From Sphingopyxis sp. H050 (GTDB lineage: Bacteria > Pseudomonadota > Alphaproteobacteria > Sphingomonadales > Sphingomonadaceae): a DNA stretch of 64,000 bases. Location of the stretch: NCBI RefSeq assembly GCF_001468265.1, contig NZ_LNRZ01000002.1, positions 310,001-374,000 on the forward strand, read 5' to 3'. Positions 53,891 through 62,971 of the stretch are shown here, in pieces. The notes beneath the pieces are model-generated. The model saw only the letters and a list, made by a program, of their open reading frames with translations. It was not told the origin of the DNA and did no database searches. The position numbers and the translations under genes are program-made. Numbering within the stretch: position 1 is the stretch's first letter; each line of letters starts with the position of its first letter.

Positions 53891-55756
53891 GTGACCAAGG
53901 TGGGCGACAGACTGAGCAAGCTACTTGCGGCGCTATGCGCGCTGCTTGCGGCGCTGTGCGTGGCGAGCCCCGCTGCCGCAGCGCCCTGCTATTATGCGAC
54001 GTCGCAAGGCTCCACCGGCCCCGCCGACTGGCAGACCTATTGCTGGCTCGATCTCAGCACCTACAACGACACGACCGCGCGCACAGCGGCTGGCCAGAAC
54101 TTCTCCTTCACGCTGCCCGACGGTACGGTGATGACCTTCAACATGCGCGTTTCGGGCGCAGCGGCGACCTCGGCGGCTTCGCCGTCATGGACCGGCGCCG
54201 CGGTCGGCAATACCGCCTTTCTGGGCATCGCGGGCCGCCCGATCCTGTATCAGACCGCGGCCGGCACCACGACCGTCCAGATCACTGGCATCACGCTGAC
54301 CCCGCCCACCTCGGGCACGGTCAGCGCCTATATGTTCGTCGGGGCCGACGGCGAATCCTCGAACGGCGGGGAATCGCTGTCGTTTCAGACCAACGGCGGT
54401 AACTGGCAATTGCTCGATACGGCCGGGCCGATCAGCGGATCGACCTATCCGACCGCTTCGGGGGCAGGGACGAACACCTTCAGCGTCACCGGCGCCAGCG
54501 GCAATGTCGGCGCCTATATCGTCGGTTCGGTGTCACCGACGTCAGTGACGACGACGCTGGTCGGCAGCGGGCTGCAGGGAACGATGTTCGCGGTGCGCTT
54601 CGCCTCGATCCGCCTGACGACGCAGATTTCGGGCGCGCGGCTCAGCGCCGCCGACCAGTTCACCTTTTCGATCAACGCGACCAGCGGCGGCGCGACGCTG
54701 GCGTCGGGGACGTCGAGTGGCACCAGCCTCGGCCCGTTTACTGCGGCTGCATTGTCGAGCACCGCGGCGATCCCGATCACGCTCAACCAATCGATGGCGG
54801 CGGGCAGCAGCAGTGCGATCGCCAAATATCGCTCGTCGCTGTCCTGTACCAACAGCGCGACGGGGACCGGCACGGTGCTGCCGACGAATGCGATCACGAC
54901 ATCCTATAATTTCGGCACACTGGCGTTCGGCGATGCGGTGTCATGCACCTTCACCGAGACGCCTTTCCCGCATCTGACGCTGTCCAAGCTGCTCGGATCG
55001 GGCGGTCGGCAGTTTGCGGGCGACCAGTTCGCGTTGGCCATCAATCAGGGCGCGACCGTCGTCGCGACGACCACCACGACCGGCACCGGCTCGACCGTGA
55101 CCAACGGCGCGACCGCCCAGACACAGGTGGTCGCAGGCACTGCCTACACGCTGACCGAGGCGGCGAGCGGCACGACGACGCTCGGCCAATATACCGCCGT
55201 GCTCGCCTGCACCAACGCCGCATCCTCCGCCACTGTCCTGCCCACGAGCGTCGGCGGCAGCGTCACGCCGCAGATGGGCGACGTCATCAGCTGCACCATC
55301 ACCAACACCCGGCGCGCGTCGAATGCGACCCTCGACATGACGAAGACGTCGGCGCTAGTGTCCGATCCGCTCAACGGCGCGCTCAATCCGAAGGCAATCC
55401 CCGGCGCGATCGTGCGCTACAGCTTTCAGGTCCAGAACAGCGGCCCCGCTGCCGTCGACAGCAACACGTTGCTGATCGTCGATACGCTGCCGCTGCAGAT
55501 CGCGATCGGCTCCGCCGCGGCGCCGATCTTCACCCAAGGCTCGCCGACGAGCGGACTGACCTTCAACAGCGCGACCGACATCCGCTACTCCAATTCGGCG
55601 ACCAAGCCCGCGACCTTCGCCGCCTGCACCTACACGCCGGTCGCCGCCTATGATCCCGCGGTCAAATATGTCTGTCTGCGCCCCCAAGGCGCGATGGCGG
55701 GATCGACGGGTACGCCGACCAGCTTCACGATCAGCCTGCAGGGGCAGATCAACTAG
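53891..55756 (+). CDS. CshA-type fibrillar adhesin-related surface protein
   Basis: A 621-aa secreted protein. A signal peptide (about 1-32, LLAALCVASPAAAA) precedes an N-terminal domain like that of CshA/CshB fibrillar adhesin proteins (WQTYCWLDLSTYNDTTARTA...FSFTLPDGTVMTFNMRV). Two tandem SpaA/prealbumin-like repeats of about 120 aa (about 235-480) share DQFTFSIN or DQFALAIN, TLASGT or VVATTTTTG, SLSCTN or VLACTN, and GDAVSCTFTET or GDVISCTITNT. A DUF11-like domain ends the protein (IPGAIVRYSFQVQNSGPAAV...). GTG 53891 follows AGAGGACC. There is no LPXTG or clear autotransporter end, so how it reaches the surface is unclear. Confidence 0.78.
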   Translation: MTKVGDRLSKLLAALCALLAALCVASPAAAAPCYYATSQGSTGPADWQTYCWLDLSTYNDTTARTAAGQNFSFTLPDGTVMTFNMRVSGAAATSAASPSWTGAAVGNTAFLGIAGRPILYQTAAGTTTVQITGITLTPPTSGTVSAYMFVGADGESSNGGESLSFQTNGGNWQLLDTAGPISGSTYPTASGAGTNTFSVTGASGNVGAYIVGSVSPTSVTTTLVGSGLQGTMFAVRFASIRLTTQISGARLSAADQFTFSINATSGGATLASGTSSGTSLGPFTAAALSSTAAIPITLNQSMAAGSSSAIAKYRSSLSCTNSATGTGTVLPTNAITTSYNFGTLAFGDAVSCTFTETPFPHLTLSKLLGSGGRQFAGDQFALAINQGATVVATTTTTGTGSTVTNGATAQTQVVAGTAYTLTEAASGTTTLGQYTAVLACTNAASSATVLPTSVGGSVTPQMGDVISCTITNTRRASNATLDMTKTSALVSDPLNGALNPKAIPGAIVRYSFQVQNSGPAAVDSNTLLIVDTLPLQIAIGSAAAPIFTQGSPTSGLTFNSATDIRYSNSATKPATFAACTYTPVAAYDPAVKYVCLRPQGAMAGSTGTPTSFTISLQGQIN

Positions 55757-55797
55757 GGCGCCGGCGTATTCGAGGTGGGGATCCGACATTCTCACCA

Positions 55798-55884
55798 TGA
55801 TCCCCGGCGAAAGCCGGGGTCCAGAGCGGCCCACCGCCAGATTTGCGTCAGAATGCCCTGGGCCCCGGCTTTCGCCGGGGATCA
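55798..55884. repeat. Palindromic element, TGATCCCCGGCGAAAGCCGG family
   Basis: Two 27-bp arms (55798-55824 and 55858-55884) pair with one mismatch over a 33-nt spacer. Each arm is also a hairpin (CCCCGGC GAAA GCCGGGG, a GNRA-type loop). It separates the adhesin gene from the leftward Ala-rich lipoprotein gene. Confidence 0.82.
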
Positions 55885-55935
55885 CAATGGTCGTTTCCGA
55901 CCCAGATGCATCTCAGCGACGGCCCATCCGGGCAA

Positions 55936-55968
55936 AGAAAAAGGCGGCCTTCCCGAAGGAAGACCGCC
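55936..55968 (-). terminator. Intrinsic terminator of the Ala-rich lipoprotein gene
   Basis: Read leftward: GGCGGTCTTCC, loop TTCG, GGAAGGCCGCC (55943-55968), then TTTTTC. The stem is 11 bp with one G-T pair and a very stable UUCG tetraloop. It lies about 40 bp after the stop. Confidence 0.85.
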
Positions 55969-56006
55969 CGTTTCTCGTTTCAGTCATTGCCCCGAAGGGC
56001 TGCGAC

Positions 56007-56288
56007 TTACTTCTTTTCTTCAGCCGGAGCGGCCGGAGCAGCTTCAGCCTTGGCAGCGTCGGCCGGAGCGGCAGCGGCGTCAGCCGGAGCAGCGGCTTCG
56101 GCGCCAGCAGCGGCGGCGTCGGCACCAGCAGCGGCGGCTTCAGCGCCGGCAGCGGCGGCGTCAGCGCCTTCTTCAGCAACAGCTTCAGCGGCCGGAGCTT
56201 CGGTGGTGGCTTCTTCAGCAGCCTTTTCACCGCAAGCGGCGAGGGCGAACATGCTGGCAGCAACGGCGATAGCAGCAAACTTCTTCAT
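56007..56288 (-). CDS. Small Ala-rich repetitive lipoprotein (93 aa)
   Basis: A lipoprotein signal MKKFAAIAVAASMFALAAC (lipobox LAAC, Cys at 19) is followed by about 75 residues almost wholly of Ala, Glu, Asp, Pro and Gly. They include repeats of AAAAGAEA / AAAAGADA and a tail PAAPAEEKK. The mature part is acidic, probably disordered or helical. It is a single gene with its own strong terminator and may be highly expressed. Similar Ala-rich small lipoproteins are frequent in Sphingomonadales; the function is unknown. The opposite strand shows open frames only because of the GC-rich repeats. Confidence 0.75.
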   Translation of the reverse strand: MKKFAAIAVAASMFALAACGEKAAEEATTEAPAAEAVAEEGADAAAAGAEAAAAGADAAAAGAEAAAPADAAAAPADAAKAEAAPAAPAEEKK

Positions 56289-56436
56289 GATGTGTGGGCT
56301 CCCTAAAATGCCTTTACGCGCTGGGAAAGGTTTCCCGTGACGCGAGCCGCGGGATTTACCCGGTCCACGCCAATCGTCAACAAAAATAATTGAGATGCCC
56401 GCACGCGCGCGGGAATCTGTCATTTCTCCGTCACAC

Positions 56437-57816
56437 TTAGGGGAGCTCGCCGTCGCTGCTGTCGGCGAGAATCGCCAGAGTCGCGGCCCAAACCGCGACA
56501 TTCTGCCGCAATTGCGCGGGGTCGATCTTGTCGAGCGTGTCGTCCGGCGTGTGGTGGAGATCGAAATAGCGGGTGCCATCCTGCGCCAGGTCGACCGCCG
56601 GAACGCCGGCCTGCACGAGCGCCCCGATATCGGCGCCGCCATTGGCGGGCTGCTTGCCGCGCACGACGCCGAACGGCATCACAGCCGCCGCGATCCGGTC
56701 GGCGAGAGTCTTGGCGCTGTCGGGCAGTTTGAAATCGACGCGCCAGACGCGATCGGCGCCGAAATCGGATTCGAGCGCGGCGGCGTGCTTTTCTTTGCCA
56801 TGCTTATCGAAATAGGCCTTGCCGCCGAACACCCCGACCTCCTCGGCGCCCGCCCACAATATGCGGATCGTGCGGCGCGGCTGGCCGGCGCTCATTACAT
56901 GCTTCGCCGCGGCGGTGATGATGCCGCAACCCGCGGCATCGTCGATCGCGCCGGTGCCGAGGTCCCAGCTGTCGAGGTGGCATGCGACGATGACCGGGCT
57001 TGCGGCGGGGTCGCTGCCGGGCACTTCGGCGATGACATTGCCCGAATGCTTGGTGCCGAGATTCTGCGGCGTCAGCACCAATTTCAACCGCAGCGGCTCG
57101 CCACTCGGTCCCGCGCGCTTCCACTGGCGGACCAGCTGGTCGGCATCGGGGTTCGATATCGCGCCCGCCGGGATCGGCTTCACACCGGCCTCGAAATTGG
57201 TCACGCCGGTATGCGGATTGCGGTGCGCATCGGTGCCGATCGAGCGGATGACGATCGCCGCCGCGCCCTTTTTCGCGGCGACGTTCGGCCCGGTGAAGCG
57301 CCCGCGGCCGTAATAGCCATAGCCGCTGCCGTCCTGTGTCGGCTGCATCTTGTGGTCGATGAAGACGATCTTGCCTTTCACCTGGCTGTCCGCCGCCGCG
57401 GCGAGCGCGTCGAAGCTGTCGAAATAGGCGACATCGCCCTCGATGCCCTTGGCGCCGGTCGACGCCGAATTGCCGAGCGCGGCGATGGCGAGCTTCTGCG
57501 ATAGAAACGGACTTGTCAGCCACGCCTGCTCTTCGCCGCGCACCCAGACGGGCATGTCGAACTGTTCCTCGCGGACATTGGCGAAACCCATCGCCTGCAG
57601 CCGCGCGACCGCCCAGCGCCGCGCCGCGGCCTCGGCCTCGGTCCCCGCCATGCGCGGGCCGATCTCGGTCGTGAGGTCTTCGGTGATCGACCAGGCGACC
57701 CCGTCGTTCTGGGCCAGGTCGACGGCCGTCGTCGGCGGCGAGGCGGAGGCGCTGGTGGTGGCGAGCAACAGTGCGGCGATCCCGGCAAGCCGGGCAGGGG
57801 TGGGGGCAATTTTCAT
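56437..57816 (-). CDS. Exported M28 family zinc aminopeptidase/carboxypeptidase-like peptidase
   Basis: A 459-aa secreted peptidase. The signal peptide is about 1-26 (ALLLATTSASA). A PA domain insertion lies around 140-230 (VKGKIVFIDHKMQPTQDG...GAAAIVIRSIG). The M28 catalytic part has both zinc-binding motifs: VIVACHLDSWDLGTGAIDDAAGCG and WAGAEEVGVFGG with the double Glu, then ALESDFGAD and the final His in YFDLHHTPDDTLDKI. I start at ATG 57816, since the frame to 57876 adds residues before the signal peptide. Divergent from ettA. Confidence 0.9.
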   Translation of the reverse strand: MKIAPTPARLAGIAALLLATTSASASPPTTAVDLAQNDGVAWSITEDLTTEIGPRMAGTEAEAAARRWAVARLQAMGFANVREEQFDMPVWVRGEEQAWLTSPFLSQKLAIAALGNSASTGAKGIEGDVAYFDSFDALAAAADSQVKGKIVFIDHKMQPTQDGSGYGYYGRGRFTGPNVAAKKGAAAIVIRSIGTDAHRNPHTGVTNFEAGVKPIPAGAISNPDADQLVRQWKRAGPSGEPLRLKLVLTPQNLGTKHSGNVIAEVPGSDPAASPVIVACHLDSWDLGTGAIDDAAGCGIITAAAKHVMSAGQPRRTIRILWAGAEEVGVFGGKAYFDKHGKEKHAAALESDFGADRVWRVDFKLPDSAKTLADRIAAAVMPFGVVRGKQPANGGADIGALVQAGVPAVDLAQDGTRYFDLHHTPDDTLDKIDPAQLRQNVAVWAATLAILADSSDGELP

Positions 57817-57949
57817 GCGGCTTTCGTAACGCGCCGCCTCGCGCGCGCAAGCGTGGATTGCCCCGATGATTGCCAACGCCGCGCCCTTTCGCTAACCGGC
57901 GCGCAACTCTCCCGGCCGCACCGCGGCCCAGCCCCCATCGGAGCATATC

Positions 57950-59629
57950 ATGGCCGCCCAATATAGTTTCGTAATGAAGGGTCTGAGCAAGACCTATCCC
58001 GGCGCGCAGAAGCCGACGCTGAACAACCTCAGCCTGCAATTCTACCCCGATGCCAAGATCGGCATCGTCGGCCCGAACGGCACCGGCAAGTCGACCCTGA
58101 TGAAGATCATGGCCGGCATCGACAAGGAATTCACCGGCGAAGCATGGCCCGGCGAAGGCATCACCGTCGGCTATCTGGCGCAGGAGCCGCAGCTCGACCC
58201 GACCAAGACGGTCAAGGAGAATGTCATGGACGGCGTCCGCCCCGTCGCCGACATGCTCGACCGTTTCAACGAGATCAGCACGCTGATGGCCGATCCGCCC
58301 GAGGACGCCGATTTCGACGCGCTCATGGAGGAAATGGGCACGCTGCAGGAAAAGATCGACGCGATCGACGGCTGGACGCTCGACAACCAGCTCGAAATCG
58401 CGATGGAAGCGCTTCGCTGCCCGCCGGGCGACTGGAGCGTCGAGAACCTTTCGGGCGGTGAAAAGCGCCGTATCGCGCTGACCCGCCTGCTGCTCGAAAA
58501 GCCGTCGATCCTGCTGCTCGACGAACCGACCAACCATCTCGACGCCGAAAGCGTCGCTTGGCTCGAAAAGCATCTCGTCGACTATCCGGGCAACGTCATC
58601 CTCGTCACCCACGACCGCTATTTCCTCGACAATGTCGTGAACTGGATCCTCGAACTCGATCGCGGCCGCTACTTCGTCTACGAAGGCAATTATTCGACCT
58701 ATCTCGAAAAGAAGGGCAAGCGCCTCGAACAGGAAGCGCGCGAGGACCAGGGCCGCCAGAAGGCGATCAAGGACGAGCTCGAGTGGATCCGGCAGTCGCC
58801 CAAGGCGCGCCAGGCCAAGTCGAAGGCGCGTATCAAATCGTTCGACCAGCTCGTCGAGGCGCAGGAAAAGCGTACCCCCGGCAAGGCGCAGATCGTCATC
58901 CAGATTCCGGAACGCCTGGGCGGCAAGGTGATCGAGGTCGCGAACATCTCGAAGGCTTATGGCGACAAGCTGCTGTTCGAGAATCTGTCGTTCACGCTTC
59001 CGCCCGGCGGCATCGTCGGCGTGATCGGTCCGAACGGCGCCGGCAAATCGACGCTTTTCAAGCTGATTACCGGGCAGGAAACCCCCGACAGCGGCAGCGT
59101 CACGATCGGCGACACCGTGCGGCTCGGCTATGTCGACCAGAGCCGTGACGCGCTCGACCCGAACAAGAATGTCTGGGAGGAAATCTCGGGCGGCCATGAG
59201 CTGATGAGCATCGGCAAGCACGAGATGCAGACGCGTGCCTATGTCGGGGCGTTCAACTTCAAGGGCGTCGACCAGCAGAAGAAGGTGGGCCAGCTCTCGG
59301 GCGGTGAACGCAACCGCGTCCACCTGGCGAAGATGCTCAAGGAGGGGGGCAACGTCCTCCTGCTCGACGAACCGACCAACGACCTCGACACGGAAACGCT
59401 CGCGGCGCTCGAGGAAGCGCTCGAGAATTTCGCCGGCTGCGCGGTGGTCATCAGCCACGACCGCTTCTTCTTGGATCGCCTGGCGACGCACATCCTGGCG
59501 TTCGAGGGCGACAGCCATGTCGAATGGTTCGAGGGCAATTTCGAGTCATACGAAGAGGACAAGATCCGCCGCCTCGGCGACGGCGCGACGCGGCCGCACG
59601 CCACCTCGTACAAGAAGCTGTCGCGCTAA
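57950..59629 (+). CDS. ettA: Energy-dependent translational throttle protein EttA (ABC-F)
   Basis: A 559-aa ABC-F ATPase that binds the ribosomal E site and gates the first elongation step according to ATP/ADP. It has two nucleotide-binding domains: Walker A GPNGTGKST (about 43) and GPNGAGKST (about 361); signatures LSGGEKRRIALTRLL and LSGGERNRVHLAKML; and Walker B LLLDEPTNHLDAESV and LLLDEPTNDLDTETL. The arm insertion (about 95-140) and the linker with QSPKARQAKSKARIKSFDQL are present, matching the EttA subgroup in order and length. It precedes the thioesterase-like gene. Confidence 0.95.
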   Translation: MAAQYSFVMKGLSKTYPGAQKPTLNNLSLQFYPDAKIGIVGPNGTGKSTLMKIMAGIDKEFTGEAWPGEGITVGYLAQEPQLDPTKTVKENVMDGVRPVADMLDRFNEISTLMADPPEDADFDALMEEMGTLQEKIDAIDGWTLDNQLEIAMEALRCPPGDWSVENLSGGEKRRIALTRLLLEKPSILLLDEPTNHLDAESVAWLEKHLVDYPGNVILVTHDRYFLDNVVNWILELDRGRYFVYEGNYSTYLEKKGKRLEQEAREDQGRQKAIKDELEWIRQSPKARQAKSKARIKSFDQLVEAQEKRTPGKAQIVIQIPERLGGKVIEVANISKAYGDKLLFENLSFTLPPGGIVGVIGPNGAGKSTLFKLITGQETPDSGSVTIGDTVRLGYVDQSRDALDPNKNVWEEISGGHELMSIGKHEMQTRAYVGAFNFKGVDQQKKVGQLSGGERNRVHLAKMLKEGGNVLLLDEPTNDLDTETLAALEEALENFAGCAVVISHDRFFLDRLATHILAFEGDSHVEWFEGNFESYEEDKIRRLGDGATRPHATSYKKLSR

Positions 59630-59688
59630 GCTTTGTGGCGGGGGAGGCGGTGCCAATAGCTTCGCCCATATCGTCGAGCGCGATCCGC

Positions 59689-60093
59689 ATGGACGCGGAC
59701 GCGCTCAACGACTTCCTCGCGGCCGCCTTCCCGCACTCGGAACCCGGCTCGCGCGGCAGCGTCGTCTCGGCTGCGCCCGGCCATATCCGGGCGCGGATGG
59801 ACCCGGGCGACACGGCGCTGCGTCCCGGCGGGCTGATCTCCGGCCCGACCCAGATGGGTTTCGCCGACATGGCCGCCTATGCGCTCGTCCTCGCGCACAT
59901 TGGCCCCGTGGCGATGGCGGTGACGAGCGCGCTCAACTATCAGTTCCTCCGTCCGTGCCGTCCCGGCCCGCTGTTCGCCGACGCACATTTGCTGCGCCTC
60001 GGCAAGCGGCTCGCGGTGATGGATATCCGCATCTGGACCGACGATGCCGACAAACCCGTCGGTCAGGCGAATGTGACTTACGCGATTCCGTGA
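59689..60093 (+). CDS. PaaI-type hotdog-fold thioesterase
   Basis: A 134-aa hotdog protein likely to hydrolyse acyl-CoA. Segments are MDADALNDFLAAAFPHSEPG, GHIRARMDPGDTALRPGGLISGPTQMGFADMAAYALVLAHIG (the central helix region with the catalytic Asp in GFADMAAY) and SALNYQFLRPCRPGPLFADAHLLRLGKRLAVMDIRIW. GTG codons at 59635 and 59650 are alternative starts. I use ATG 59689, where similarity begins. It follows ettA by about 60 bp on the same strand. Confidence 0.8.
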   Translation: MDADALNDFLAAAFPHSEPGSRGSVVSAAPGHIRARMDPGDTALRPGGLISGPTQMGFADMAAYALVLAHIGPVAMAVTSALNYQFLRPCRPGPLFADAHLLRLGKRLAVMDIRIWTDDADKPVGQANVTYAIP

Positions 60094-60137
60094 TTGGGCG
60101 ATGGTCGGATTCGACCGAAGCGCGACATTTAAAGCAT

Positions 60138-60240
60138 CGTCATCCTGAACTTGCTTCAGGATCCATGGACCGCCATTTCCTCAAGCGCTGCGCCGGGCGA
60201 GAATTCAGACCATGGATGCTGAAACGAGTTCAGCATGACG
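60138..60240. repeat. Palindromic element, same family as the nuoD-nuoE element
   Basis: Arms 60138-60168 and 60210-60240 are inverted relatives. Both carry the same ends (CGTCAT...ATCCATGG) as the element at 28307-28409, and each arm is a small hairpin around CTGAAC...TTCAG. The central spacer differs from the nuo copy. Confidence 0.82.
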
Positions 60241-60358
60241 AAAATTGAATGGCTGAAATCCACCCCAGGGCGTCGCCCCAAAATCCCGCTTTCCTACATT
60301 ATTCCGCTATGCCAGCATCCCTCTGGCTCTTTGATTTCGTGAAAAATCCCGCTCCTCC

Positions 60359-60496
60359 GCTTAAAGCGACAAAGGAGACACTCTCGACGCGTACATCCGT
60401 ATCCTTTGTCGCTTTAAGCCCGTCCCGAGCTTGTCGAAGGGGCCACAAAGGACACGATTCGAATGCGTGCATGCGGGGCTTTTGTGGCTCTAAGCC
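60359..60496. repeat. Cluster of inverted repeats after the DUF899 gene
   Basis: GCTTAAAGCGACAAAGGA (60359-60376) and its perfect 18-bp inverse (60402-60419) form one hairpin. A diverged relative follows (GGCCACAAAGGAC at 60441, with GCTTTTGTGGCTCTAAGCC at 60478-60496), and between them lies the CGAGCTTGTCGAAGG repeat also found in nuoG. The whole 60094-60496 gap holds only such repeats and no supported gene. Confidence 0.7.
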
Positions 60497-61198
60497 TCAA
60501 TATTCTAGCGATGGATACCAGTCGGTCCCGCGCCCGGCGGGGGTCAGGTCGAGGATCGTCCACAGGCTCGCAATGTCGGGCGCGTCGCGCGGGTCCTGCC
60601 CCGGATCAGCCATTTCGGCGGTCATTTCGCTGCGCCAGAACAACCGCACGCTGCTGCCGGTCTTTTTGAACACGACCAACGCCGGATTCTCGCTGCCGTC
60701 CGCGTTCAGCAGATTGAAATCGCGCGCATAGTCGTCGCCGACCGTCTGGACGAAATCGAGCCCCCGCCAGCCGCGCTCGGCCGCAAAGGCCTGTTGCCGC
60801 TCGACCGGGCTGCGCCCGAAAATCTTGAGCGCGACGCGCTGTTCGATGTCTTTCGCATTGCCGTCGACCGCTCCCAGCCAGTTGGTGCACATGGGGCAGG
60901 GGCGCTCGCGATCCGGCCCGTACATCCAGAAATAGCTGACAAGCGTGTCGTGATGGCCGAAAAGGTCGGCAAGACCGCCTTCGACGCCATTCGCGTCGCG
61001 GAACCGATAATCCTTCATCAGCGGCCCCGGCGGCAGCGCCCGGCGCTGCTCCGCGACGCGCGACATCTTGCGGCGCAGGTCGATCTCCTCGGCCAGCAGC
61101 GATTTGCGGGCCTTGGTGTAATTATCGTCTTCGCCAGGAAATGCGCGCCGCCGCGACGCCAGGGCCGGCGCGGCGAGTAAGGGTTGGCGAAGCGCCAT
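60497..61198 (-). CDS. DUF899 family thioredoxin-like protein
   Basis: A 233-aa protein of the DUF899/thioredoxin-like group. Typical parts are NYTKARKSLLAEEIDLRRKMSRVAEQRRALPPG near the N-terminus, DLFGHHDTLVSYFWMYGPDRERPCPMCTNWLGAVDG with a CPMC pair, and FVQTVGDDYARDFNL. No signal peptide; cytoplasmic. The biochemical role of the family is not established, although the CxxC suggests redox chemistry. It ends beside a repeat cluster. Confidence 0.85.
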   Translation of the reverse strand: MALRQPLLAAPALASRRRAFPGEDDNYTKARKSLLAEEIDLRRKMSRVAEQRRALPPGPLMKDYRFRDANGVEGGLADLFGHHDTLVSYFWMYGPDRERPCPMCTNWLGAVDGNAKDIEQRVALKIFGRSPVERQQAFAAERGWRGLDFVQTVGDDYARDFNLLNADGSENPALVVFKKTGSSVRLFWRSEMTAEMADPGQDPRDAPDIASLWTILDLTPAGRGTDWYPSLEY

Positions 61199-61252
61199 GG
61201 GTTTCTCCGTAAATCTGCGACCTCCAGCCGCTTTGCCACCCCGTCATAAAAG

Positions 61253-61285
61253 GGCAAAATCGGCTGCCCGCAAATCGCGGGCGGC
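61253..61285 (-). terminator. Probable intrinsic terminator of the carbonic anhydrase gene
   Basis: Read leftward: a 9-bp stem (GCCGCCCGC with GCGGGCAGC, one G-T pair), loop GATTT, followed two bases later by ATTTTG. It lies about 45 bp after the stop of the leftward carbonic anhydrase gene. Confidence 0.55.
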
Positions 61286-61330
61286 TGGGCGTCAAATGAG
61301 CAGATTCGGCGACGAAATGCGGGCTGGCGC

Positions 61331-61969
61331 TCAGGCGGGCGCAAATTCTCCCGTCGCGTCGTCCATCACATGCAGCACGCCGTCGCTGATCGCAAAGAAG
61401 GCGCCGCGCAGTTTCAGCGTGCCGCGATTTTCCTTCTCCTGAATACAGGGAAAGGTGCGCAGATTGTCTATGCTGACGCGCACCGCCGCCATTTCCATCG
61501 CCCGGCCGGCCTCGCGGTTGTCTAAATCGGGATGGTCGGCGCGCACCGCGGCGCTCGCCTCGTCGAGCATCGCGATCCAGTCGGCGATGAAGCCGCCGCG
61601 ACCGGGCTCGGCGCCCGCCATCGATCGATGGAGCGCAGCATGGCAGCCGCCGCACAGGCCGTGGCCCATCACGACGATTTCCTCTACCTTCAGGAATTGG
61701 ACGGCAAATTCCAGCGCGGCCGACACGCCGTGGCGGCCCGGCGTCGTCTCGAAGGGCGGCACCAGCGCCGCGACGTTGCGCACGACGAAGATTTCACCCG
61801 GATTGGTATCGAAAATTTGCGACGGCTCGACGCGGCTGTCGGAGCAGGCGATCACCATCACCTTGGGCGATTGCCCCTCCGCCAGTTCATCCCAGCGCTC
61901 GCGCTGCGTCTGCCAGCCGCCGTTCCGGAAGCGGCGATATCCTTCGATCAGGTCGGTGAAGTGAGTCAT
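61331..61969 (-). CDS. can: Beta-class carbonic anhydrase
   Basis: A 212-aa cytosolic zinc enzyme interconverting CO2 and bicarbonate. Zinc ligands and the catalytic dyad are present: [17 protein letters not shown] (Cys, Asp-Arg dyad) and [15 protein letters not shown] (His, Cys). Other conserved parts are [18 protein letters not shown] and the C-terminal [16 protein letters not shown]. Length is normal. It is divergent from lipA with about 60 bp between starts. Confidence 0.94.
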   Translation of the reverse strand: MTHFTDLIEGYRRFRNGGWQTQRERWDELAEGQSPKVMVIACSDSRVEPSQIFDTNPGEIFVVRNVAALVPPFETTPGRHGVSAALEFAVQFLKVEEIVVMGHGLCGGCHAALHRSMAGAEPGRGGFIADWIAMLDEASAAVRADHPDLDNREAGRAMEMAAVRVSIDNLRTFPCIQEKENRGTLKLRGAFFAISDGVLHVMDDATGEFAPA

Positions 61970-62031
61970 GCGCGCGCCTTAGCATAGGATACGAGGTTGA
62001 GAAGAGGCGCATGCGCGACTATGTGGGCGGC

Positions 62032-62964
62032 ATGAACGCTCCCGCACAGCCCCCCGTTCCCGCGCAGCGCCAGCGCAAGCCCGACTGGATTCGCGTCAAG
62101 GCGCCGACCAGTCCCGGTTATGCTGAAACCAAGCGGCTGATGCGCGACCTCAACCTGCATACGGTGTGCGAGGAAGCAGCGTGCCCGAACATCGGCGAAT
62201 GCTGGACGAAGAAGCACGCGACGGTGATGATTCTCGGGGACACCTGCACGCGCGCCTGCGCTTTCTGCAACGTCAAGACCGGCATGCCGCGCCCCGTCGA
62301 CCTGCTCGAGCCCGAACATACGGCGGCCGCGGCGGCTAAGATGGGCCTGACGCACATCGTCATCACATCGGTCGACCGCGACGACCTGCCCGACGGCGGC
62401 GCCAGCCAGTTCGTTAAGGTTATCCAGGCATTGCGCCGCGAAACCCCGCAGACGACGATCGAAATTCTGACGCCGGACTTTCGCAACAAGCCCGAAAGTG
62501 CGGTCGCTGCGATCGTCGATGCGCGGCCGGACGTCTATAATCACAATCTCGAAACCGTGCCGCGGCTCTATCCGACCATCCGCCCGGGTGCGCGCTACTA
62601 TGCGTCGCTCCGCCTGCTCGAAAGCGTCAAGCGCCGCGATCCTTCGATCTTCACCAAGTCGGGGATCATGATGGGCCTCGGCGAGGAGCGGATGGAGGTC
62701 CATCAGGTGATGGACGATATGCGCAGCGCCGACATCGATTTCATGACGATGGGCCAGTATCTTCAGCCGACGCCGAAGCACGCCAAGGTCGTCGACTTCG
62801 TGACCCCGCAGGCGTTCGACGCCTATGCGCAGATCGCGCGCGCCAAGGGCTTCCTTCAGGTCGCCTCGTCGCCGCTCACGCGCTCCAGCTATCACGCCGG
62901 CGACGATTTCGAACGGATGCGCGCGGCGCGCGAAGCGCAGCTGGCGCGCGCCAAGGCGGACTGA
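62032..62964 (+). CDS. lipA: Lipoyl synthase
   Basis: A 310-aa radical SAM enzyme that inserts two sulfurs into protein-bound octanoate. The auxiliary cluster ligands are in [12 protein letters not shown] near residue 44, the radical SAM triad in [17 protein letters not shown] near 72, and the terminal RSSYHAGD motif carries the essential Ser. I start at ATG 62032 (MNAPAQPP); ATG 62011 adds seven residues and has a fair ribosome site as well. The next gene starts 7 bp after the stop. Confidence 0.95.
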   Translation: MNAPAQPPVPAQRQRKPDWIRVKAPTSPGYAETKRLMRDLNLHTVCEEAACPNIGECWTKKHATVMILGDTCTRACAFCNVKTGMPRPVDLLEPEHTAAAAAKMGLTHIVITSVDRDDLPDGGASQFVKVIQALRRETPQTTIEILTPDFRNKPESAVAAIVDARPDVYNHNLETVPRLYPTIRPGARYYASLRLLESVKRRDPSIFTKSGIMMGLGEERMEVHQVMDDMRSADIDFMTMGQYLQPTPKHAKVVDFVTPQAFDAYAQIARAKGFLQVASSPLTRSSYHAGDDFERMRAAREAQLARAKAD

Positions 62965-62971
62965 CCGGGTT

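Noticed and set aside
56804-59518. 904-codon minus-strand frame across ettA and the M28 gene
   Set aside because: Crosses two well-supported genes; a GC-skewed artefact.
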